Shown here one piece after another: positions 38,634 to 47,954 of a stretch of 64,000 bases of DNA. A program made the position numbers and the translations under genes. Location: NCBI RefSeq assembly GCF_021646685.1, contig NZ_JAKJHW010000002.1:496001-560000 (forward strand). Reading direction: 5' to 3'. Positions within the stretch are counted from its first letter, which is position 1; each line of letters opens with the position of its first letter. The notes beneath the pieces were generated by a model, which worked only from the letters and a program-made list of their open reading frames with translations, had not been told where the DNA came from and did not search any database. Source of the stretch: Pseudalkalibacillus salsuginis. Its GTDB lineage: Bacteria; Bacillota; Bacilli; Bacillales; Fictibacillaceae.

Positions 38634-38652
38634 ATTGTCGACAGTTGATTGC
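38634..38652. promoter_or_regulatory. GntR operator 3, upstream of madLM
   Basis: ATTGTCGACAGTTGATTG, matching the reverse complement of operator 1 (ATTGTCGACAG core). It faces the madLM unit. Confidence 0.55.
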
Positions 38653-38667
38653 CGTCTGTATATTTTT

Positions 38668-38681
38668 TGGAAGCGCTTACC
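38668..38681. promoter_or_regulatory. Probable cre site (CcpA)
   Basis: TGGAAGCGCTTACC fits the catabolite-responsive element pattern TGNAANCGNTNNCA in all but the last position. It suggests glucose repression of malonate uptake. Confidence 0.6.
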
Positions 38682-38742
38682 TTTTTAAAAAAATACCCCA
38701 TTGATTACTTCATAGATGACAACACACTTGGAAAAAATTTCA

Positions 38743-38863
38743 CCTGGTTTGGCAAAGCCTTGACGAAGGCTGAGACTTAGCTGCACTGATACTTCGTTCG
38801 TAAACTTTTCTGCTATGTCGGTTAGCTGCATCGCTGAAAAGTTATACTTTCTTAACGTATAAA
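38743..38863 (+). repeat. Dispersed structured repeat, copy 2
   Basis: Homologous to 5366-5488. Hairpins GCCTT-GACG-AAGGC, AACTTTTC/GAAAAGTT and TTATAC/GTATAA are visible, and it ends AACGTATAAA. It lies in the leader of madL, directly before the ribosome binding site, so it could affect madLM expression. Confidence 0.7.
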
Positions 38864-38878
38864 AAAAGGAAGAAAGGT

Positions 38879-39304
38879 GTGAAATCGTTGGTTATTTATG
38901 GAGTTTCGTTATTAGCATTGTGTATGTTGACAGGTGCATTCATCGGAGATTTGTTAGGAAGCATTCTTGGAATCGAAGCAAATGTAGGTGGCGTCGGGAT
39001 CGCCATGTTGATCCTTGTATTGGCAGTCGATCATTTGAAGAAGAAAAAGAAATTGACGGTCAAATCACAAGAAGGTGTGGCATTCTGGAGCGCAATGTAC
39101 ATACCGATCGTCATTGCTATGGCAGCTCAACAAAACGTTTTCGGTGCCATTGATGGAGGACCTCTTGCCATCCTTGCAGGAGTTGCTGCTGTTTTTGTCA
39201 GTTGGGCATTGGTCCCGCTTTTAAGCAAAATCGGAAAGGAAAAACAGAACACGATTGGCGATGAATTGATTGGAGGCAGCGATCATGTTCGAGATGCTAA
39301 GTGA
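38879..39304 (+). CDS. madL: Malonate transporter subunit MadL
   Basis: 141 aa with about four membrane segments, starting at a GTG behind AAGGAAGAAAGG. It matches MadL: GVSLLALCMLTGAFIGDLLG, LGIEANVGGVGIAMLILVLA and FWSAMYIPIVIAMAAQQNVF. With MadM it forms a two-component Na+-dependent malonate importer (first known from Malonomonas). It overlaps madM. Divergent from the GntR gene, with operator and cre site upstream. Confidence 0.95.
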   Translation: MKSLVIYGVSLLALCMLTGAFIGDLLGSILGIEANVGGVGIAMLILVLAVDHLKKKKKLTVKSQEGVAFWSAMYIPIVIAMAAQQNVFGAIDGGPLAILAGVAAVFVSWALVPLLSKIGKEKQNTIGDELIGGSDHVRDAK

Positions 39305-40049
39305 TGTTTTTAAAGAAAATGGGCTTATTCTTTCATTTGCGTTAGTCGGTGTCGTCATGTACTTCTCCTACTTGTTCTCAGATAAGCTGACAAAAGGAAG
39401 GCTTCATGGGTCGGCAATTGCAATCATTGTCGGGTTGATTCTCGCTTACATCGGAGGAGTCACAACAGGTGGAGAGAAAGGATTATCTGATATCGGAATC
39501 TTTACTGGCATCGGATTGATGGGAGGGGGAATGCTTCGGGACTTTGCAATCGTTGCGACGGCTTTTGGGGCTAACATCGAAGAAATTAAAAAAGCCGGAT
39601 TCACCGGCGTTCTCTCCCTTTTTCTTGGTGTAGTGGTATCCTTTGTTGTAGGTGTAGCCATTGCTTTAGCATTCGGGTATACCGATGCAGTCAGCTTAAC
39701 TACTATTGGAGCGGGAACTGCAACATACATAGTCGGACCCGTAACTGGTACTGCATTAGGAGCGAGTTCAGAAGTCATTACCTTAAGTATTGCAGCGGGA
39801 CTCGTAAAGTCTATCCTGACCATGATCGGCACACCTTTCATTGCTAAGTATATTGGTCTGGATAACCCTCGTTCAGCTATCGTATACGGAGGGCTTATGG
39901 GAACGACAAGCGGTGTTGCAGGAGGATTGGCGGCAACCGATCCGAAACTGGTTCCTTATGGAGCGATGACAGCAACCTTTTATACAGGATTAGGATGTCT
40001 CATGGCTCCCTCAATATTATTCATCATTACTAGATCCATATTTGGATGA
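39285..40049 (+). CDS. madM: Malonate transporter subunit MadM
   Basis: 254 aa from the ATG at 39285 (GGAGG 8 nt upstream), with about eight membrane segments. MadM features: NGLILSFALVGVVMYFSYLF, GLMGGGMLRDFAIVATAFGA, TYIVGPVTGTALGASSEVI and GGLMGTTSGVAGGLAATDPK. It completes the malonate symporter. The gene overlaps madL by 20 bp, which indicates coupled translation. The terminator is about 200 bp downstream. Confidence 0.95.
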   Translation: MFEMLSDVFKENGLILSFALVGVVMYFSYLFSDKLTKGRLHGSAIAIIVGLILAYIGGVTTGGEKGLSDIGIFTGIGLMGGGMLRDFAIVATAFGANIEEIKKAGFTGVLSLFLGVVVSFVVGVAIALAFGYTDAVSLTTIGAGTATYIVGPVTGTALGASSEVITLSIAAGLVKSILTMIGTPFIAKYIGLDNPRSAIVYGGLMGTTSGVAGGLAATDPKLVPYGAMTATFYTGLGCLMAPSILFIITRSIFG

Positions 40050-40477
40050 AAGGAAAAAAACTATCGATCTAATAGCGGGTTCGGATTTAAAATCGAATTC
40101 ACATAGGAACCCCAATCCTATGCACATTTTAACAGACAAATACGCAATCGAAGCTCTTTTTCACTGGTTTTAAGGTGGGGTCACTCTATTTAAACTACCT
40201 GTTCAATCATAGTGGCTAAACCGCGAAAACACGACTTTAAAATGCCAAACGAGCCTTAGAAACGATTCTGGAGGCTCGTTTTTCTTTAACCATTTTTAAA
40301 ATTGTCCTTTGGGCTGTACCCTCTATTACAAAAATGCGATTTTAAATATAAAACACTGCTTCAAAACGACTCGAAATCCTTTTTTGACTAAGGCTTTCTA
40401 AAAGATTCATTGTTTCCATAATCATATTGTTATCGCGGCAACAATCCCAGCTTCTCAAAAAAATATCATTCAATTGT
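40050..40477. other. Intergenic region after madM
   Basis: About 430 bp with no gene-like frame. It holds the terminator at 40248-40287; the rest is A/T-rich sequence without structure I can support. Confidence 0.5.
40248..40287 (+). terminator. Intrinsic terminator of madLM
   Basis: AACGAGCCT and AGGCTCGTT pair perfectly around a 15-nt loop, followed by TTTTCTTT. Confidence 0.8.
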
Positions 40478-40858
40478 TCATTTAGTTTTTACTGAGATAG
40501 CTGGAGAAATATTGATAACCCGACAATCTTCCAGGTCATTTTCCTTTAAAATACCAAGGTTAACCGCTGCTTTCATTTTGTCTATATCCGGTTTTTTCAC
40601 CATTAAATCTTCTAATTTTAGTTCCTCTAATTTCTCTACCGTCTTCTCTTCATTAAATTTCTCAATAGTTCTAACTTGCCTTTGTAATATGTAATCCCCA
40701 GCTGTTAATTGCCCTTTAACATTTTCGCCTACCGTCTCATCAAAGTAATTATGGAATTGCTTTTTCATTTCCTTCATTGCAGATTCAATTTCCTTTTTCT
40801 TTTGATTAAGCCTATAAAATTTTTCAAGCATTGCTTCTGTTACTTGATATTCACCCAT
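40478..40858 (-). CDS. Hypothetical protein, helical, autoregulated-looking
   Basis: About 126 aa from the ATG at 40858 (MGEYQVTEAMLEKFYRLNQK), with GGGG 9 nt upstream. It is rich in Lys and Glu: an N-terminal coiled helix (QKKKEIESAMKEMKKQFHNY), then a short GDYILQRQVRTIEKF strand pair and helix EKTVEKLEELKLEDLMVKKP. The pattern recalls small accessory proteins of phage or plasmids, but I cannot name a family. An 11-bp inverted repeat at 40883-40916 lies directly upstream. Confidence 0.65.
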   Translation of the reverse strand: MGEYQVTEAMLEKFYRLNQKKKEIESAMKEMKKQFHNYFDETVGENVKGQLTAGDYILQRQVRTIEKFNEEKTVEKLEELKLEDLMVKKPDIDKMKAAVNLGILKENDLEDCRVINISPAISVKTK

Positions 40859-40882
40859 CCTTATACACCCCATATAAACTAG

Positions 40883-40916
40883 ATATATCATTTTATGGGG
40901 TTAATAAATGATATAT
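40883..40916. promoter_or_regulatory. Inverted repeat upstream of the 40.8-kb gene
   Basis: Arms ATATATCATTT and AAATGATATAT with 12 nt between, 25 bp before the likely start codon. Possible operator or leader hairpin. Confidence 0.45.
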
Positions 40917-41013
40917 GACTAAAAATAATTAGGGTTATAAAAGTAAACTGAATATGATTCCTCAACGATTTGGGCATAAAAATTTCATTTTTCCAAAACA
41001 AAATATCTTTCGG

Positions 41014-41484
41014 TTAACGATTTGATGGCCACGACCCTTGCATTTTTCTTAATTGAATTATTTGGCCTGTATGATAAGCATCATGAAGCATGATGTCCAG
41101 TAATTTCCCCTCAAGTGAATTTTGATCTAGCTCTCTATCGGAAATTGTACTCAATACCTGTCTTAAATTGCGTTGAGCGTTTTCGGAACGTTCAACGATT
41201 TTCATCCATTCCTGATCATCATTAGATTGATCGGTAAGATAAAAGGTTTCATCACCGTCGAGATTATTTGTCCATTCACGGCCTTCCAAGTTTGCAGCAA
41301 GTCTCTCTTTGTAATAAATAAGATGATTAACGTTCTCCCAAATGGTTTTCGTTGTCTCTCCAGATGGTTTCCAGATAGCCTGTTCGGCTGTAAGTCCTTC
41401 TATAGCATCTTTAAACGGTGCATACCAACTCTCCTTATCGAATGTTGAATCTAGTACGTTTAAAAGTAAGTTAATTCGTTTCAA
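41014..41484 (-). CDS. DinB-family protein
   Basis: About 156 aa; the TTG at 41484 has AAGGAGG 8 nt upstream, while an ATG at 41490 is only 2 nt from it. The four-helix DinB fold is indicated by the three-His metal site: NHLIYYKERLAANL for the first His, and LHDAYHTGQIIQLRKMQGSW for the other two. Members are thiol-dependent S-transferases or stress proteins; the substrate is not predictable. Single gene. Confidence 0.88.
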   Translation of the reverse strand: MKRINLLLNVLDSTFDKESWYAPFKDAIEGLTAEQAIWKPSGETTKTIWENVNHLIYYKERLAANLEGREWTNNLDGDETFYLTDQSNDDQEWMKIVERSENAQRNLRQVLSTISDRELDQNSLEGKLLDIMLHDAYHTGQIIQLRKMQGSWPSNR

Positions 41485-41578
41485 AGTCATCTCCTCCTTG
41501 AATGTTTAGAATTCCAAAAACCAAATAAACCATTTCGGCAAATATTTTGACTATTCCCCTCCCAAGGAATGAGACATC

Positions 41579-41779
41579 CTACTGAAGTTCGATACGCATC
41601 ACGACCCGGCGTTTGGTAGGTCTTGATACCTCACAGAAACCAGCTGCAATGAAGGCGTTGTGAGCACCAACATGAAGCTCACCCCATGGCATTTCTTGTC
41701 TTGGCAAAGTGATCATTGGATACCCTTCAATGGCACGGGCACCGCTCTTCCAGGAAAAGTCCACGGCAGTTCGTGTTAA
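41579..41779 (-). pseudogene. C-terminal relic of a GNAT acetyltransferase
   Basis: Reads VDFSWKSGARAIEGYPMITL, ELHVGAHNAFIAAGFCEVSR and RRVVMRIEL, the last helix and strands of a GNAT enzyme (GxxxxFxxAGF). The acetyl-CoA binding core and N-terminus are missing. Confidence 0.6.
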
Positions 41780-41943
41780 GGAGTAAGTGATCTCACGTCC
41801 GAATATAACTTCGACTTGCTTAAAGAATATCCCTTTTACCTTTAATTATATGCAATTATTCAATAATCCTTCCCAACCTTGGGATAGCCAGAGTGATACC
41901 TTGTTTAGGGATTGTGTGAACTAAGAAAACAAAAAACAAGAAA

Positions 41944-42540
41944 TCACTTTAAACTACTGGATATAAACATTGAGGCATCTTGATTCATAAAAATACGATT
42001 TCCATGATAGAATGTCTTAATTTCAATTGATTTAAATCCAACTTCGGATAATCTTTTTTTCAGTTCTTCATGCGAAAAACCGTTATGAACTTTCGGATGA
42101 TTTATTTTATCGTTTTTGTCAAAATCAATAATAATGAGCTTGCCACCACTATTTAAAATGTTGAACAATTCTTGTAAAATTTTTTTGGTATCCGGAATAT
42201 GAAGAAGGACTAGTGACAGTAAAACTATGTCTGCCTTAAGTTCAGGAGTTTCTTGAGTAAAATCTGAATAAAGTACTTTTGAGTTGGTAATTCCTTTGTG
42301 AGAAATTTTAGCTTTCGCAACCTCCAACATTTGTTTTGATGAATCTACCAACAAAATAGAATCCACTAAATCTGATAATTCTAAACTAATTAGACCAGTA
42401 CCACTCCCATAGTCTATTAAAGATTTTGATTTACTATTTCGTAATTCTGGTCTTACTTCCTTAACTATAACTTTAGCTAATTCAATTCTTTCTTCTGTAT
42501 CATATCTTTTTGCCATCTGTTCAAAAACGTTATTTTCCAT
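41944..42540 (-). CDS. Class I SAM-dependent methyltransferase
   Basis: 198 aa. Rossmann-like methyltransferase with motif I SLIDYGSGTGLISLEL (about 38-53), motif II SILLVDSSKQMLEVAKAKI, and ADIVLLSLVLLHIPDTKKIL followed by GGKLIIIDFDKND. It resembles small ubiE-like enzymes; the substrate is unknown. AGGAGAG lies 6 nt before the ATG. Single gene. Confidence 0.9.
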   Translation of the reverse strand: MENNVFEQMAKRYDTEERIELAKVIVKEVRPELRNSKSKSLIDYGSGTGLISLELSDLVDSILLVDSSKQMLEVAKAKISHKGITNSKVLYSDFTQETPELKADIVLLSLVLLHIPDTKKILQELFNILNSGGKLIIIDFDKNDKINHPKVHNGFSHEELKKRLSEVGFKSIEIKTFYHGNRIFMNQDASMFISSSLK

Positions 42541-42783
42541 ATTCCACTCTCCTATTTATTAAAAATTAAAGCTGCATAGTGGTCATTATAGTCAAAAATC
42601 AAAATCTTAAGGCACGATTCCCCCCTAAAACCCTTTCGTATAGATCCCGGTGGGCGCGGAAAATCTACATAAATAATCTCGTATATTCCTTTCTTATCGA
42701 AGCAAATGTTAGATTGCCTAAGTATAATATTCTCCTCTGCTTATGTCATTTGTTGTTCCACTAAACTGCCCGTCGTATTATAA

Positions 42784-42825
42784 GGTTAACCAGAATGCTA
42801 GATATTTCTGGTTGACCATTTTTTA
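42784..42825 (+). terminator. Terminator-like hairpin left of the IS110 relic
   Basis: GGTTAACCAGAA and TTCTGGTTGACC pair with one mismatch around a 10-nt loop, followed by ATTTTTTATA. A 10-nt repeat AACTGCCCGT lies on both sides, near 42767 and 42866. Confidence 0.5.
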
Positions 42826-42876
42826 TATGGTCTTATTATAACAGTAGCCGGGTAGAACGTAACTGCCCGTGGGACT

Positions 42877-43800
42877 TAGATCCCGTCCGTTAACCCGTTG
42901 ATCTCTCATAGAGCTAAAAGTGCTAGTTTACGGAAAGTTAAAACCGATGCCAACGATGCTTATCGTCTTTGCGAGCTTTATTACAAAGAAGATTTAGAAC
43001 CCTATAAAAGACGTGGTATTCAACTCTTAAACCTGCGTAACCTTACAAGACAACATGAGGATATGACGGGAATATATGTCCAAAACAAGCTGCAATTTCA
43101 AGCAGTACTGGATCAAATCTTTCCTGAATACAAAGGAGTTTTTGGTGACTTATATTCGGTAGTGTCTTTGCTTGTTTTAAAAGAATTCCCTGCATCAGAA
43201 GATATTTTAGCCGTTAGTGAAGATACGTTGGCAAATAAAATCAAGGAATTCTGTAAAAGGCGTTCAAAGAAATGGGCAGAAGAGAAAGCTCAAAAACTTA
43301 AGGAAGCAGCAGCACGGAATCCATTCCAAAAGACACTCTATCAAAGTCATTTACTGAGTCTTTAGTATGTATATTCATATGCTTCTTCAATACAAAGAGC
43401 ATCTATCAGAGTTGGAGGCTGAGATAGATACTCTCGCAAAGGAAATTGAAGAATATAAGATTATCCAATCTATCCCTGGTATCGGAGAAAAAATCGCTGC
43501 AACGATCATTTCTGAAATTGGGGAAATTGATCGGTTTAATCACCCCAAAAAGCTTGTTGCATTCGCAGGAGTTGATCCAGAAGTGTTTGAATCAGGTAAA
43601 TTTAAAGCTACTCTCGTTCGAATTACAAAACGTGGATCAAGTAGGTTACGGCACAAGTCATTACCATGCCACAGGGGATTGTCTTGTACGCCAAGTTCAA
43701 GAATCTATTGCCACTTCTGAATCAAATAATTTGCATCAGTTTTCAAAACGTCATAGGCATCCTCAGAAATCAATTCATGTTCTTTCTAATGGGTCAGCAA
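42877..43800 (+). mobile_element. Decayed IS110-family insertion sequence
   Basis: The transposase remnant begins NPLISHRAK, then LRKVKTDANDAYRLCELYYK, the RuvC-like DEDD region with its third/fourth acidic positions. It continues to FQKTLYQSHLLSL, where the frame breaks, and resumes as YIHMLLQYKEHLSELEAEID and IIQSIPGIGEKIAATIISEI with FAGVDP, the C-terminal Tnp20 domain. Another frame change follows near 43640. The N-terminal part with the first catalytic Asp is missing. It cannot make active transposase. Confidence 0.8.
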
Positions 43801-43843
43801 CAGTTTAAAACCTTTTATGTGCGTAACTAGCCCTTCATATCAG

Positions 43844-45904
43844 CTACTGGTTGTCCCCTTGATCAATCCCGTTGTCTTCCCGAATGAGTTCAAAGTACTG
43901 GTCACCTCGTACAACTTTATAATCCGATCCTAACGACTTGGCAACCTCCTCAATTTCCGAAGGGGTGATCGACCAAGACAACATTCCCATTGAGATGAAC
44001 ATCGGTGACATTCCATCCCATTCGGCAGATGCTTCAGCAATGACTTTCTTTGCTTGCCCCACAGTGCTGGCAGAGAGCAAAGTCGACTGTGGCAGCTTGC
44101 CATTCAGGATCGAAGTTTCACTGGAATTCCCCCAACCGAGGAAAATTCCATTTGGATCAATATAATCGATATAGTCTTGCGCTTCCGATTCCGATAATGG
44201 TAAATTCTGACCATCAACACGGTTAAGCGCATATATAATGTCCATACCAGTAAGGTCCATATACTTGTTTGTTTGCTTAGCATATATGCTGAAAGTGTCA
44301 TCTGGCCACGGTGTAGGATAAATATAACCAGCACCTGAAGGGCCTGCGATTAAAAGATCATTTTTCGTTGCTGTTTGTTGGTAATAGCTTAGAATTGAAG
44401 GAGCTGCATCATATAGAAGCGGATTGATTGACCAGTTAATTGGCACACTTCCTCTTTCCTCATCATCCCAAAGTAGTCTTAACTTATGTTGTGTGTACTG
44501 CAGGTTGTCTCCTTCTCCCAAAGTAAATGTGACGTAAATTTTATTATCAAGTTCCGGGGCAGGAACAGGCTTTTGTTTTTTAACTTTTCCCTTCGTTCCC
44601 GAAAAGACAGTCATATTGTTAAACCAATCAGCAGGAATTACAGGGACACTATGCCTGGAAAGAAGTTCTGTTGAGCTAAACTCTCCTGCAACATCGTTTG
44701 AGAACCATCCTAAATAAGGTGTGTTTGGTTCGACATCTGACAGGATGCGCTCAAACAATTCCTTTTCTTCTGGCACATTTGAATCGAGCCAGAATACCAT
44801 TGCGCGATTAGCAACCGCATAATCTCTTAAATAACCATACGGTTCAGTTATCTCCGATGATGCAGGCTGAACATCTGATGCAGAGACCTTAAACTCATTC
44901 CACATATCTACCGAGACAAGCAGTTCCTGAGTACCTTCAGGTGGATTAAATTTATAGACGAAGTAAGCGCCAGCATCCGCCCAACGATGTCCGCCGAAGC
45001 GCTCATCCGCATTTGATTGGTTGCGGTCATATAAAAAAGCCTCTTCTTCTGATGTTCCCGGTGTAAACTGAGCAATGATTTGTCCATCTGCTTTTACTGT
45101 TACCTGATGAACTGCAGGACCCCATCCATCATCCGAAAAGGAATCTTGAAAACGAAGATAGACTGCTTCTTTCCCAAGGAACTCGGATAAATCCAGATCA
45201 TATACATCACGGTTTGAGTTATCTGTTATTCGCTCTTCTTCCTGAATAATGGTTTGAAAATCGTCCCAATTGTCATCAGGTAAATCAACACTTCTGGTCG
45301 GATTAAGACCGACTAGCATTCGGTGTGTCGTCTCTGACCAAAGGTTCTCAAACTGCCATTCATATGCATCCATACTGTCTTTGAAACGCCCGCGTAAGTC
45401 TTCAACAACTGTTAAATTGTAAGGGGCTTCTTTAAGCTCTTCAGCGAGTTCAGGACTGGCTACAACAGCATTTTTCAATCCTGCCATCGTTGTGGCTACA
45501 TTAACTGTATCCTCAACTTCTGGATCATAGATGATGATACCGGATACCTCATCCTTATATTTCAATAAAAGATTCCGTGGACTTTTCATTGTATAAGGGA
45601 CTTTTAAATCGTTTAGCCACGTATACTTCCCTTCCTCTTCATTTTCGATAAGATAAATTCTTGGTTTTTCGCGATTCACGATTCCTTGTAATGTAGCAAA
45701 TAACAGCTTCTCATCGCCCGTGCTCGATAACAGGTTAACGACATCGAGATGCTTCACCTTTTCAAAAGTAGGTAGAGCCTGGCTATCAGGCCATTTAATA
45801 CTTTTATTTTTCACAAATTCTAAAATCGCGGAATCAGCATAAGTAGTGGTAGATGTTAATACTAAGAGTAATGTCATACTCAGCAATAAAAGTTTTCGAA
45901 ACAT
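43844..45904 (-). CDS. Secreted GxGYxYP-domain protein
   Basis: 686 aa from the ATG at 45904 (AAGGAGG 5 nt upstream) with a Sec signal peptide (MFRKLLLLSMTLLLVLTSTT, cut near TYADSA). The C-terminal half carries the naming motif AGPSGAGYIYPTPWPD after FTLGEGDNLQYTQHKLR, and NWSINPLLYDAAPSILSYY. The N-terminal half is the GxGYxYP_N domain (PRIYLIENEEEGKYTWLNDL). It is thought to be related to carbohydrate-active proteins, but no activity is known to me. An unusual insert (GKEAVYLRFQDSFSDDGWGP to VSVDMWNEFKV) looks like a carbohydrate-binding-type beta sandwich. Confidence 0.88.
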   Translation of the reverse strand: MFRKLLLLSMTLLLVLTSTTTYADSAILEFVKNKSIKWPDSQALPTFEKVKHLDVVNLLSSTGDEKLLFATLQGIVNREKPRIYLIENEEEGKYTWLNDLKVPYTMKSPRNLLLKYKDEVSGIIIYDPEVEDTVNVATTMAGLKNAVVASPELAEELKEAPYNLTVVEDLRGRFKDSMDAYEWQFENLWSETTHRMLVGLNPTRSVDLPDDNWDDFQTIIQEEERITDNSNRDVYDLDLSEFLGKEAVYLRFQDSFSDDGWGPAVHQVTVKADGQIIAQFTPGTSEEEAFLYDRNQSNADERFGGHRWADAGAYFVYKFNPPEGTQELLVSVDMWNEFKVSASDVQPASSEITEPYGYLRDYAVANRAMVFWLDSNVPEEKELFERILSDVEPNTPYLGWFSNDVAGEFSSTELLSRHSVPVIPADWFNNMTVFSGTKGKVKKQKPVPAPELDNKIYVTFTLGEGDNLQYTQHKLRLLWDDEERGSVPINWSINPLLYDAAPSILSYYQQTATKNDLLIAGPSGAGYIYPTPWPDDTFSIYAKQTNKYMDLTGMDIIYALNRVDGQNLPLSESEAQDYIDYIDPNGIFLGWGNSSETSILNGKLPQSTLLSASTVGQAKKVIAEASAEWDGMSPMFISMGMLSWSITPSEIEEVAKSLGSDYKVVRGDQYFELIREDNGIDQGDNQ

Positions 45905-46078
45905 TTTTTCCTCCTTAATTCTGATTGGTCGCAATAAATAAATTAACTATTTCTTCTGAAGAAAGCCATCACTTACGTTCACCTCATCTTCTAAACTATT
46001 AATTACTTAGCCGAGCTACAAATATGTATTTTGCACGAGTGAGTCACCTCCTCAGATCAAATTAACTGGCTATAATAC

Positions 46079-46092
46079 GTTTGATATCAAAC
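46079..46092. promoter_or_regulatory. Palindromic operator candidate, GxGYxYP gene
   Basis: GTTTGATATCAAAC, a perfect 14-bp palindrome about 175 bp upstream of the GxGYxYP start. Candidate site for the GntR/LacI-type regulator encoded upstream; no second copy was noticed. Confidence 0.35.
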
Positions 46093-46391
46093 TCTAGAGG
46101 TTAAGTTTTTAAAAAATGCATACTTTTGTTTTGTTTTTAAGGAAATTATTCTGAGAGGAAATTTAAGTTTTCATCACTTGCAAAAGAACAAGAATAAAAT
46201 TTTTCTACAATTATTTGTATATTTGATATATATGATTATACTTAATGATTCAATTATGTCAATACAAATATTAGTAATAGTTAAAATTATCTGAATTTTT
46301 CAGTGGGAACTAGATGCTTTTAACCAACAAGCGTCACATTACTATGAGATGAGGGAACCGAAAAACCTTTTCTAGAATTCAAAAATTGTAC

Positions 46392-46438
46392 AAAAAGACG
46401 AATCAAAATATTTATAAATAAATTTTGATTCGCCTTTT
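46392..46438. terminator. Bidirectional terminator
   Basis: GACGAATCAAAAT and ATTTTGATTCGCC-type arms pair around a T/A-rich loop, with T-runs on both strands. It lies about 200 bp downstream of the GntR/LacI gene. Confidence 0.7.
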
Positions 46439-46643
46439 ATGATGGATTGTTTACTCGTTCTTTTTACCTATTGATTTAAGTATTCGTTTTTAAATTAATA
46501 TTGACATCGCCCCTTGCGTTTCCATGTTAACAGACTGAAATGACTTAACGTCACATCCCTGCCTATGTTTTAATTCGCTCATCTCGGCTTCTACTTATAC
46601 CGGATTCGGTAGGTACCAACACTAGTGTGATACCAACGGGGAT

Positions 46644-47831
46644 TCATTTTTTAAAAGTCTTACAAAGGGCGGTCGATTCATTAACAATTATTTTAGATTG
46701 AAGCATTTTCCTTTTATAATCAGAAGTTTTTTTGTTTCGATTATTAAGCAATTGGACCAATATTTTTGCGGCTTCTTGACCCATTTCCTGCTCAGATTGG
46801 GAAATGTGAGTATAAACACCAAAATCATCGTACCCAGACGATGGATCATCAAAGGTTAGAATGGATATATCTTCGGGGACATGTAAGCCAATAAATTTTG
46901 CCAGTCGGGATATATGAATCCCCAGTCTTGCATTTAATGTTATATAAGCGGAGGCAGATTGTTGCTTCATAAACTGATACAACGGGGATTTATCATCCAA
47001 GTTTCCATAATCCACTTGAAAATCAGTTAATATTAAAGAGGGATCAATCATCGCTTCTCTTTCTTTGAGTGCATCCATATAACCCTTAATACGGTCTTCT
47101 ACTGATTTTGTTGGAAGCGCAGAATCGGAACAGATCGCAATGTTTCGATGCCCTAAATCCCATAAGTGAGAAACAGCCAGTTTTGCCCCATCGACATTAT
47201 CAGAACCTACAAAATTCGTTTCCACCCCGGGCAAATAACGATCGATAAGCACAAAGTCAAAGCCACGAACCTTCAGTTCCAAAATATCATCATTGTAAAC
47301 CTCTGCATCAACCGGGAAAATAAGTAAACCTACCGCCTGTAATCGAATCAGTTCTCTAATCGCCTCTCGTTCTTTTTCTTTAGAATTGTCAGTTAGCATA
47401 ATCACGAGGTAATAGTCCGAATCTGCAAGAACCTCTCTCACACCTTTTATTAATCTTATCGCAAAAAAGTCCTCCATAGAAGGCATGATTAGACCAATCA
47501 TTTTTTTTCGATGGGATAAATTCTTAGTAAATATTTCAGTTGATTCATCCAGCAAAGACTCTTCCACTTGAGAATCAGTCACGCCTTTTTTAGATAATTC
47601 ATGAATCCCTCCTTGCACAAAGCTTCCTTTTCCTGGAATTCGATAAATCCAACCTTCTTTTGCTAATTTAGACAGTGCCTTAGCAACTGTAATCCGACTA
47701 ACATTAAATTTCTTCATAATCTCTCGCTCAGGTGGAATCAGTTCGTGTTCCAAAAGCTTTTCCAAAGAGATTTGACTTTTATAATATTCATGTATTTGTA
47801 AATAGAGTGGTTTTCTTGAATTATGCTGCAT
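46644..47831 (-). CDS. GntR-headed, LacI-type sugar-responsive regulator
   Basis: 395 aa; GGAGG 9 nt before the ATG. The N-terminal GntR winged helix (PLYLQIHEYYKSQISLEKLL, PPEREIMKKFNVSRITVAKA) is joined to a periplasmic-binding-protein-like sensor domain (IGLIMPSMEDFFAIRLIKGV, LIDRYLPGVETNFVGSDNVD, LWDLGHRNIAICSDSALPT). This is the AraR architecture. It probably senses a sugar and controls carbohydrate genes, plausibly the GxGYxYP gene and the broken sugar ABC transporter nearby. Confidence 0.9.
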   Translation of the reverse strand: MQHNSRKPLYLQIHEYYKSQISLEKLLEHELIPPEREIMKKFNVSRITVAKALSKLAKEGWIYRIPGKGSFVQGGIHELSKKGVTDSQVEESLLDESTEIFTKNLSHRKKMIGLIMPSMEDFFAIRLIKGVREVLADSDYYLVIMLTDNSKEKEREAIRELIRLQAVGLLIFPVDAEVYNDDILELKVRGFDFVLIDRYLPGVETNFVGSDNVDGAKLAVSHLWDLGHRNIAICSDSALPTKSVEDRIKGYMDALKEREAMIDPSLILTDFQVDYGNLDDKSPLYQFMKQQSASAYITLNARLGIHISRLAKFIGLHVPEDISILTFDDPSSGYDDFGVYTHISQSEQEMGQEAAKILVQLLNNRNKKTSDYKRKMLQSKIIVNESTALCKTFKK

Positions 47832-47954
47832 TTACTATAACCTCCTACCTCCACAATAATTCCTTTATATCATTATGTCAATAATATCATTTGGAGTTCG
47901 TCGAGACGATAAAACAATAAAACATCTTTGTGTCTTGACAACGGCCTTACCATA

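Larger units (their letters stand above)
45905..46643. other. Intergenic region between the GxGYxYP gene and its putative regulator
   Basis: About 740 bp without a convincing gene. It contains a palindrome at 46079-46092 and a bidirectional terminator at 46392-46438. Confidence 0.5.

Noticed and set aside
42740..42900. IS110 bridge RNA gene
   Set aside because: Only a hairpin and a short repeat are visible; the element is truncated and its ends cannot be fixed, so no RNA is annotated.
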